From Piezodorus guildinii (lineage: Eukaryota > Arthropoda > Insecta > Hemiptera > Pentatomidae), in NCBI GenBank assembly GCA_023052935.1, contig CM041292.1:92921169-92985168 (forward strand): DNA of 64,000 nucleotides, written 5' to 3'. Position 1 is the first letter of the stretch. The number at the start of each line of letters is the position of its first letter. The notes under the pieces were generated by a model. The model was given only the letters and a program-made list of their open reading frames with translations. It made no database searches and had not been told where the DNA came from. Positions 56,396 through 64,000 of this stretch are shown piece by piece. The translations under genes and the position numbers were made by a program.

Positions 56396-56806
56396 ATAAT
56401 CTTTTATAATTTTGGATGCAACTATTTGTAAATTTTTTACACCTATCAATTTTTCTTCTCCGATTCAAATCATTTCCGTTATATTATTCTAGACACCAGA
56501 TCAAATTTTCGATACATTTTTTTATTTTATTTTTTGTGTAACATTTATATAATTTTAAGTTTTATAGTTTATTTTAATTAATTTTAAAGCCCCTTCACTC
56601 AACATGTTTTTGCGATGTTGATGTTACTACTTAAATTATCAGTATAATCGCATATGTTTACCATATGGCCTGACAGAAATTTTATTAAACAATTATTTCA
56701 GAGGTTTTGGAGGATTACTTTATAATTAATTACGCCTTTATCACTGATATCATTTACATGCAAAAAAGATATTTTTAATAGTTTTCTCTTCTTTATTTTT
56801 TTTTCT
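56396..56806. other. AT-rich unique sequence
   Basis: No feature recognised. Confidence 0.35.
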
Positions 56807-56819
56807 AAGCTTAGTTCAT

Positions 56820-57587
56820 CCAAGAAAATGTAAAAAAACTAGGGTAAGTAATGGATGTTAAAAATTAACCATGACAAGTCACTACTTGTTACATTTACAC
56901 TTCGACATGGAACCTGCCCTCCAGTTTACATAGACAATCACCAGAAACCACAAACAAAAACAGTAACGCACTTAGAAATTATTTTTAACAAAACGTTTAT
57001 TAACGTGGGGACCACACATCAAGACAAAACGTAAAACTCTAAATTTTCAAATGGAACTATTATATTCGATACTTCATAGACATTCTAAATTACCCATCAG
57101 ACAGAAACTTAACGTATACACTTATTTATTAAAAACTGTGGTCTTAAGCTTGCTAAATATATAGACCTGCTAAAAAGACACACATACGAAAAATACAAAC
57201 CTTTCAATCGCAATTTTTAAGACTGGCAATGAACTCACCACTATATGTTTCAAAAGATACCCTTCATACCGACTTGCGTATTCCAACTACAACAAACCAC
57301 ATTCGATCGACTTACAAACGATTACACGACAAACTACATGGACACATAAACAAATTTGTGGAAAAGATGGCTACAAATGACATACATCCCAAAACTTGGT
57401 GTGGGCTGAAAAGAAGTTGGATGAGGGACCTCCTGACCTGAAAACATAGTTGTGTTTAATGCCAGGATGATGAACCACTGGGCGCTGTATCCCTCATGCC
57501 TGCCGACGCCATGATTTCTTATTTTAGAAAAATTGCTTATTGTAAATTTTTACAGGTGTGCATAAAATGTTGAGTGAAAAAAAAAAA
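56820..57587 (+). mobile_element. Jockey-like LINE, 5'-truncated, 13-bp TSD
   Basis: AAGCTTAGTTCAT flanks it at 56807-56819 and 57588-57600. The A-run at 57579-57589 is the poly(A) tail. The interior corresponds to the RT C-terminal region of the 31-kb Jockey element, and the 3' UTR shares CTGGGCGCTGTATCCCTCAT-like text with it. Several stops and shifts are present. Confidence 0.9.
57229..57441 (+). pseudogene. Jockey-like ORF2 C-terminal fragment
   Basis: 70-codon frame MNSPLYVSKDTLHTDLRIPT ... LKRSWMRDLLT, homologous to the end of the Jockey ORF2 (ending LKRSWMRDLLL). Upstream frame is broken, so the copy is inactive. Confidence 0.88.
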
Positions 57588-57600
57588 AAGCTTAGTTCAT

Positions 57601-57990
57601 GTGCACATGAATCCACTCCCTTCGTTCGTTCCCTAGGTAGAATGGGCTTCAGGTGAGCCGATGTTGTTTCAGACGCTGCGGATCTCACCCAGAATCTGTT
57701 TAGGATGTTAGCCCTGGTCTCAATAAATCAGCAGTTAGCCGTGTGTCGAATGTGGAGCTCCGGCTTTGCTACCGAGATGGCCATTGTTAGAGCGGACCAC
57801 CGGGGCTGTGTTATCCTAGAGGATTACGAGCACATTGTGGTGTAGGGCCGGCTGACCGCAGTACTCTATTCTCTACAAACTTAAGCAAACATATCCAAGC
57901 CATGTCGGACATGGGTTCTATTCCTACACTTCCTATTTTTTACGAGAACTTTTATTGTAGCTGAGGGTGGTCCGATAATCCATTTAGAAA
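57601..57990. other. Less AT-rich unique island
   Basis: Balanced composition (GCTCCGGCTTTGCTACCGAG, GGACCACCGGGGCTGTGTTA) with all frames broken. It resembles no repeat here. Candidate conserved non-coding or exon-proximal DNA. Confidence 0.3.
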
Positions 57991-57999
57991 GAGAAAAAC

Positions 58000-58457
58000 T
58001 AACTTCCGAATGTAGTTATCGATCGGCAGAGAAAAAAAACGGATTTTAGAAAAAAAAAGAAAAGAAAAAGAAAGATGTATGATTATCCCTACCATATAAT
58101 TAAAATAAGTCATATATTGAAAATATGGCGCACGCTACACTTGACGTTTAATAATAATAAATTCTTTATTTATCCCAGTATCTTAGGGGACAAAAACTAA
58201 AGAAATAAAAAAGAAAAAGAATAATAGTAATAAATTAACAGGTATTTTTTAATAATAATTTAGAAAACAAAGTAGAAATAAATTAATAAACAAATACTCG
58301 GCGACGAAGAAGAGCATATATCCAAACTGTTTGAATATTTAAAGATTGTAGGGTACTACAACAGAGCATAATGTAATGTGATGACAAATTAAAAAATAAA
58401 TAAATAAATAAATAAAAAAAAAAAAAAAATGTTCATACATACGCTGCTAACTAAAAG
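58000..58457. other. AT-rich sequence with an A-rich retroposon-like tail
   Basis: AATAAATAAATAAATAAAAA at 58394-58428 could be the tail of a short retroposed piece; the body is not recognised. Confidence 0.35.
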
Positions 58458-60399
58458 AAAGGGCCTAGCCGGATAAGCATGTGAAATCTGCCCCCGCGTG
58501 TATTTGAACCAAATTTATACCATTGAGTCACACCTATGAGAAACAACCTTACGCAAATTTTTAGCCCCTTAATCCTAACGGGGGGGAAGTTATGAAGGGG
58601 GAAAGATAAAACAAAAAAAATTGTTTTCTCCTGAACTGCTCAACCGATTTTCACGAAAAAAATATATGTTATGGATTTTATAAATAGGTTTCAAAAAATA
58701 TTTTTTTAAATTTTTTTTCCACGAAAATGTTGGTCCCAAAAAAATTTTGAATTTTTCAAAAAAATATTTTTTGGTTATGATGGTTTGGTACATCTCCAAT
58801 TTTTCGCTACTTTATTTCATTATAGGGTCCTCCATAACATATATTTTTTTCAATTTTATCGGAAGTGTACCCCAAGGTGAAAAATAAAAAAAACAATTTT
58901 TTCTCCTGAACGAATCTACCGACTTTCACGAAAAAAATATATGTTAATGGTTTTCTAATAGAGTTTCAAAAAACATTTTTTTAAATTTTTTATTTCGAAA
59001 ACGTGAGTCAAAATTTTTATTTTTAATTTTTCAAAAATAAATTTTAAATTATGTTGGATTAGTACACCAACAATTTTTTACTAATTTGATTCATTGTAGT
59101 ATCCTGCACAATATTTTTTTTTTTAATTTGGTCTAAAATGTACCCAATAAGGAAAAATAAAAAAAAAACAGCATTTTTTCAGCTCTCTGATTAGTAGCTG
59201 GTCACGCATGAAGAGTAGGGATAGAGCTGTAGGATCGTAATGTCATTAGATATCACTTACACACTATGCACATACATACTATTTATTATACCTATTATTA
59301 TAAATATCTTATATTGGATCGAATATATTTATTTTATTTTTTCCACTTAGTTAATTTTTTTACTTGGATAACTACTACACAGCACTATATGCTATATTTA
59401 TATAAAACGTAACTGAAAAGATTTTTTTAATATATAATTGTTCATATTATTATATGTTAATCAAAAAAGTTATGATGGCAGACTTGCATGAAGTGTTCGA
59501 CAAAAAGCCTGTCGACTGTTAACTTTTTTGATTATTTAACATATAATAATATAAAAAAATATATATTAAAAAAATATGTATGTATGTGTATAGTGTGTAA
59601 GTGATATCTAATGACATTACGATCCTACAGCTCTATCCCTACTCTTCATGCGTGACCAGCTACTAATCAGAGAGCTGAAAAAATGCTGTTTTTTTTTATT
59701 TTTCCTTATTGGGTACATTTTGGACCAACTTAAAAAAAAAAAATATTGTGTAGGATACTCCAATGAATCAAATTAGTAAAAAATTGTTGGTGTACTAATC
59801 CAACATAATTTAAAATTTATTTTTGAAAAATTAAAAATAAAAATTTTGACTCACGTTTTCGAAATAAAAAATTTAAAAAAATGTTTTTTGAAACTCTATT
59901 AGAATAGCCATTAACATATATTTTTTTCGTGAAAGTCGGTTGATTCGTTCAGGAGAAAAAATTGTTTTTTTTTATTTTTCACCTTGGGGTACACTTCCGA
60001 TAAAATTGAAAAAAATATATGTTATGGAGGACCCTATAATGAAATAAAGTAGCGAAAAATTGGAGGTGTACCAAACCATCATAACCAAAAAATATTTTTT
60101 TGAAAAATTCAAAATTTTTTTGGGACCAACATTTTCGTGGAAAAAAATTTAAAAAAATATTTTTTGAAACCTATTTATAAAATCCATAACATATATTTTT
60201 TTCGTGAAAATCGGTTGAGCAGTTCAGGAGAAAACAATTTTTTTTGTTTTATCTTTCCCCTTCATAACTTCTCCCCCTTTAGGATTAAGGGGCTAAAAAT
60301 TTGCGTAAGGTTGTTTCTCATAGGTGTGACTCAATGGTATAAATTTGGTTCAAATACACGCGGGGGCAGATTTCACATGCTTATCCGGCTAGGCCCTTT
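58458..60399. mobile_element. FB3: 1.9-kb foldback element without iterons
   Basis: Tips read AAAGGGCCTAGCCGGATAAG inward on both sides, and arms match for several hundred base pairs with few differences. Within each arm two diverged copies of a roughly 290-bp segment lie in tandem (58590-58875 and 58880-59160), marked by TTTTCTCCTGAAC then TTTCACGAAAAAAATATATG. A roughly 47-bp loop lies near 59472-59518. The left arm has about 100 bp near 59330-59420 absent from the right. Frames at 58590-58799 (minus) and 60137-60466 (plus) are mirror images and not genes. No TSD or transposase. Confidence 0.85.
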
Positions 60400-60970
60400 A
60401 CAGTGTGCAAGTGAAATAAAATACTTAATTTTTTCAATACTACCCAAAATAAAATATAATAAATAATATTATTCCCTCTGCTTTATTTACTGATTTTTTT
60501 ATTTGCCAGTCATTTAGGATTATTTTAAAATTGTCTAGACAGGAAGTGTTTGAATATGCTGGATTTGAAGTACAAATCAGTATTGTAATAACGAATATAA
60601 GAAGGAATATAATTCCATGCGGACGAGGATCGGATAAGGAACGATCTACTAACTCTCCCGAGATTTACATACTTCCGTTCTTAAAAATCAATTTAAGAAC
60701 TTTTAAATATAAACAGAGTTGAAGACCATTGTTAAAGAAAAATAAATAATACATTGAGTTTCGATGGAAGTTTATATTTTAGATTTAATAATCTAACAAT
60801 ATACAATAAATTATTATATATAACAATCACTTATTGATATTCGCTTTTCAGCACTCTCTATTATAGTATACAACTTTGTATATAACATGATATATTTCCT
60901 TTAATCTTGAGTGTTCCTACGGTATGTTATCCATCTATATCATCATGCTTATTTCGAAAAAAAAAATATA
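60400..60970. repeat. Decayed D-family-like segment
   Basis: 60660-60960 has a degraded D order: ACTTCCGTTCTTAAAAATCA, ACAACTTTGTATATAACATG, CTACGGTATGTTATCCATCT. Boundaries are uncertain. Confidence 0.4.
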
Positions 60971-61439
60971 TTTAGCCTTGATCGAAAAAAGAAAATCAGG
61001 TTTTCTTGTCAGTTAAGTATTCTCAGTAGGTTAAGTCTTTGTGAGTCCTAGAAGGTCGATATATAGTTAATTTAAAATAATAAATAATTAATTTGCCACA
61101 AACCGGGACTTTTAGGGGAGCAGCACGATAAACTACACACAGAGATACTCTGTTTTCTTGATGAAATGAGTTTTGTATTTTCGTCTTTCAGGAATGCAAA
61201 ATATTTCATTCGTTTATTTATCCTCTATATAAAATAAACTTTATCCTTGTTAGTTATTCATGAATGGTCTTTTAAAACATTTTATCAATGAATCATTCGC
61301 TCTACTATCGATAGTTATTCTGGAAGTGCGTAAAAAGCATTAGCAATGCAGATTCAAAATTTATTATTTATATCATTAGACTAGGCTTTTCCTTGGACAA
61401 ATAGACGAATACATTTCATTGGTGATATGAAGTCAAAGA
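60971..61439. other. AT-rich unique sequence
   Basis: No feature recognised. Confidence 0.35.
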
Positions 61440-61860
61440 CAATACGTTATGCCTTGCAGAGCTTGAAGAGTTAGAGCTAGCTGCTCAGGAGTTTACAGCT
61501 GGAAGAGGCAACTTACCGTTGCTAATTGTATTGCGATCATCGGGAACTGATCCGAATCGCGAAATGAATTGTGGACGAGATAGAGGCGATTTAGAGCCGA
61601 GGGAGCGAAGCCTTGCTAAATGGGTACCAAGGCCATCGCTACTTTGTTTACAAGGCATTAGTACCGTTGAATATTCAATGCTACCAGCTAGATATGGCTC
61701 CCGCAATCTCTGGCCATCTCTTCACGTTGCCCACGAGGGAGTTCTAAATTCTCGAGTCGTGAGTGAAGTGAATTTCATAGAGTCTGCTGGAGGCGCCGTG
61801 AGCATGTTTCGACACTACAGATGCATTTATGATCCGTGATTTACAGCTTTCTACCAGCTT
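61440..61860. other. Less AT-rich island with open frames on both strands
   Basis: Plus frame 61519-61839 (106 codons, with SSGTDPNREMNCGRDRGDLE) and minus frame 61485-61706 (73 codons) overlap. Neither has a recognised domain, and no clear exon borders were judged. Composition and lack of repeats make it one of the better places to look for conserved host sequence. Confidence 0.3.
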
Positions 61861-62765
61861 CGATAGAATCAGGCAACGAATCTTCCTAAAACAGACCATC
61901 CCTATTTCGGAAAGTATGTTGTTGATACGATTTCCTTCGAAAGGCTTTCCTTTGTGTTTGTTAGTAATAAATTTATATCTGTCTAAGGATTCCTTGGTTT
62001 TTACAGAAATATAAAACAATTTCCATTTACAACATTAGGTATTCCTGCAGTCAGATATCTTTGTTCCTTATATATTCGAGAATTGTATCGTTTTAAGAAT
62101 ATAAAGCAAGCTTTATTTCTGGGTTTTAATCTGACGTCTAAAAACAACTACATTCAGTAAAGATTTTAAAAGGATTGGACATTGAAAAGAAAGACCTTAT
62201 TATACCAGAGCAGTAAATTTAATTACAGATGATTGCAGATCAGAGGATGTGACAACAGGCAGCTGAAGTTCATTTCCATAATCACATTAAAACATAGTAA
62301 CTAGCCAAGACAATTTATTACAGTTTAAAGCTGGACTTATAGACATCAAAGAAAACGATAAGCAATGAATAAATTAAGACAATATATAGCTAATTCCCAT
62401 AAAAAAAAAATTAAAAAAATGAGTTAAACATCAATTCTGAGCTAAGATGGCAAAATAGTATAAGTCACTTTTTCAAGAATTAAACTTGTTTTACTTTCTG
62501 GAGTGTTGTTCGCCTATGTGTAGAAGGTAACATAATGTCTTAAGTCGTTCCCTTTCAGTTGATTAGTGAACAACACTGCCTCATTCAAATAAAGGAAACA
62601 CCTTAAAAACATACATGAGTCGACGTTCCAGAATGAGAAAAACTCTTAATTATAGATAAAAGGGCTTAAAACATTTTGCCATTTTTGCACAAAACTATTG
62701 CTTGAAAATGTAACAAAATAAAACTCATGTGTAAAATAATAACTAACATTATAAAATGCTCATAT
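61861..62765. other. Unique sequence, no feature seen
   Basis: Short frames only; no repeat or RNA recognised. Confidence 0.35.
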
Positions 62766-62773
62766 AAGCCTCC

Positions 62774-62848
62774 TATTGATCTCATTGATACCCATTGATC
62801 TATTGATACTATTGATCTATTGATACCATTGATCTATTGATACCCATT
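62774..62848 (+). repeat. Short minisatellite (ATTGATCTATTGATACC)n
   Basis: About four imperfect units of 16-19 bp with alternating ATTGATCT and ATTGATAC blocks. Confidence 0.88.
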
Positions 62849-63719
62849 TAGGTACTATCCATGATGAAAAAGCAGACAAACATACTAAAAATGTCGTAAC
62901 ATGTATTGACAAAAGTCGAACCTGCACTATAACGACATTCACTCATACCAATTGAGTTTACTTCAGAACACATTACGAAACATACCTCTTATAAACATCA
63001 CATACGAGGAAAACTTTTCTTCGAAACCTGATTGTTTAATGATTGAAATGGACAAATGTTTTAATGTATAAAGAGGTCTAGTTCATGCATTGTGCTTAAG
63101 ACTAGAGATCCACCCTATCCTACATTTTATACTGTGTCGATGCAACTTACATAAAATAAAACTCATATTAGTTGATCGTAAACTTTAAAAGGTGTCTCGA
63201 TTAGGTGTAAACCACGTCTCATATTGAATTAAAACATGCTCATGTTCCTCAGAGAACGAAATCATATTTATGGTGCATCATTGACTGTTACGATACACAT
63301 GATAGATATCTAGTACACTTTGTTAAAAAACTGATGTTCTCTCCTCCTTCCGCCCCTCAAAGTATTTTTTTAATTTTTAGTATCTGGTAATGATCAACAA
63401 ATCACGCTATCTAAATTTAAGAAACGATTTTTGAGCTCTTTTTATTTATTATTTATTTTTTTTTTTTTACAAACGATTATTTCAGGTTACATAGCTTACT
63501 ATTTAATAAGAACTTTCTAGAATTAATTTGAATTTAAATGCAAATGAAGGTTACTTGTGTACGTTATTTTATTAAATGAAAACCTAATTTAATGTATTGT
63601 AGCAATTTTTTTATACAAAAACAAGAGTTACTAAATAAAATTTGTTTGTTTCTATATTTTATAATAAATAAACATCTAACTGTTTATGATCTTAAAACAA
63701 TCAGATATAATCTAATTTT
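62849..63719. other. AT-rich unique sequence
   Basis: No feature recognised before the terminal LINE fragment. Confidence 0.35.
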
Positions 63720-64000
63720 CCAGTGCCCTAGTGTCCTTTAATGATATTCCGCTTGTCCCGGTTGAACAGATCCGCTATTTAGGACTCCTGCTTGACAAAC
63801 GCCTTACATGGAATCCGCATACTAGACTGAAAATACGATATACTGCTCGACGTTTTCGGCTACTCTAACACTTGCTAAACAGTCAGCCGCTCTAACCTTT
63901 AAGTTAACTACAAAAGATTCATTTACATCACCATCAGCTTTGGGGCTCTACTAAACCATCAAACTCTTCCCGTATCCAATCCAAAATCCTTCGCAAAATT
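63720..64000 (+). pseudogene. Jockey-like LINE RT fragment running off the window
   Basis: Translates to LSFNDIPLVPVEQIRYLGLL, then LDKRLTWNPHTRLK, the region after the RT palm in Jockey-clade ORF2. After frame breaks it gives LWGSTKPSNSSRIQSKI, near-identical to the fragment at 9193. The element continues past the window end. Confidence 0.82.

Noticed and set aside
58458..60399. FB3 as a relative of FB1 and FB2
   Set aside because: Its tip (AAAGGGCCTAGCC) and interior share no iteron or tip sequence with the other two; treated as a separate lineage.
58590..60466. Matching frames with ENRLSSSGENNFFCFIF on both strands
   Set aside because: Both come from the inverted arms of FB3; no start context, domain or other support.

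Overview
The window looks like intergenic or intronic DNA from an animal genome, most likely an arthropod. The background is AT-rich with long A/T runs and (TA)n tracts. I could not recognise a host protein-coding gene, an rRNA or a functional tRNA. The arthropod call rests on a Jockey-clade non-LTR retrotransposon together with mariner, hAT-like and piggyBac-like elements. The order or species cannot be set from this sequence; an insect is the best guess. Family letters used here (SINE-A to F, D-family, R-family, FB1 to FB3) are labels made for this window.

Layout. 1-21 kb: small inverted-repeat MITEs (711, 14.08 and 16.68 kb), tRNA-derived SINEs, 5'-truncated Jockey-like LINE pieces (6.4, 9.1 and 11.4 kb), copies of a roughly 0.9 kb dispersed repeat (D-family), and less AT-rich unique islands. 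21.0-24.6 kb: a 3.6 kb foldback element (FB1) whose arms hold 21-bp end iterons and opposing arrays of a 109-bp satellite. 24.6-30.1 kb: a D copy split by a foldback MITE, SINE-B copies and a decayed mariner. 30.16-35.46 kb: a TTAA-flanked piggyBac-type non-autonomous element that has swallowed an apparently full-length 4.4 kb Jockey element (12-bp target duplication, two ORFs, one frameshift in each). 35.5-41.3 kb: more SINEs and D copies, several with clear target-site duplications. 41.35-43.2 kb: a 5'-truncated CR1-like LINE with an RT frame broken by only two stops. 45.2-46.1 kb: an internally deleted mariner with identical 29-bp ends. 47.7 kb: a SINE-C with a perfect 13-bp target duplication. 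52.6-53.6 kb: a second foldback (FB2) with 21-bp iterons like those of FB1 but a SINE-C-derived inverted payload. 54.3-55.0 kb: a hAT-like element. 56.8-57.6 kb: a TSD-flanked Jockey-like fragment. 58.46-60.40 kb: a third large foldback (FB3) without iterons. The window ends inside another Jockey-like LINE fragment.

How the parts relate. Non-autonomous elements dominate. SINEs A to F carry pol III A/B-box heads and probably depend on LINE enzymes. The MITEs depend on transposases that are absent or broken here. The most unusual content is the FB1/FB2 pair: one end design (TATAGC-type tip plus 21-bp iterons) enclosing two unrelated payloads, which suggests a modular foldback family. A second recurring pattern is a hammerhead-ribozyme-like core (CTGATGA or a degenerate form, then a stem, then GAAACGT) inside three different foldback MITEs.
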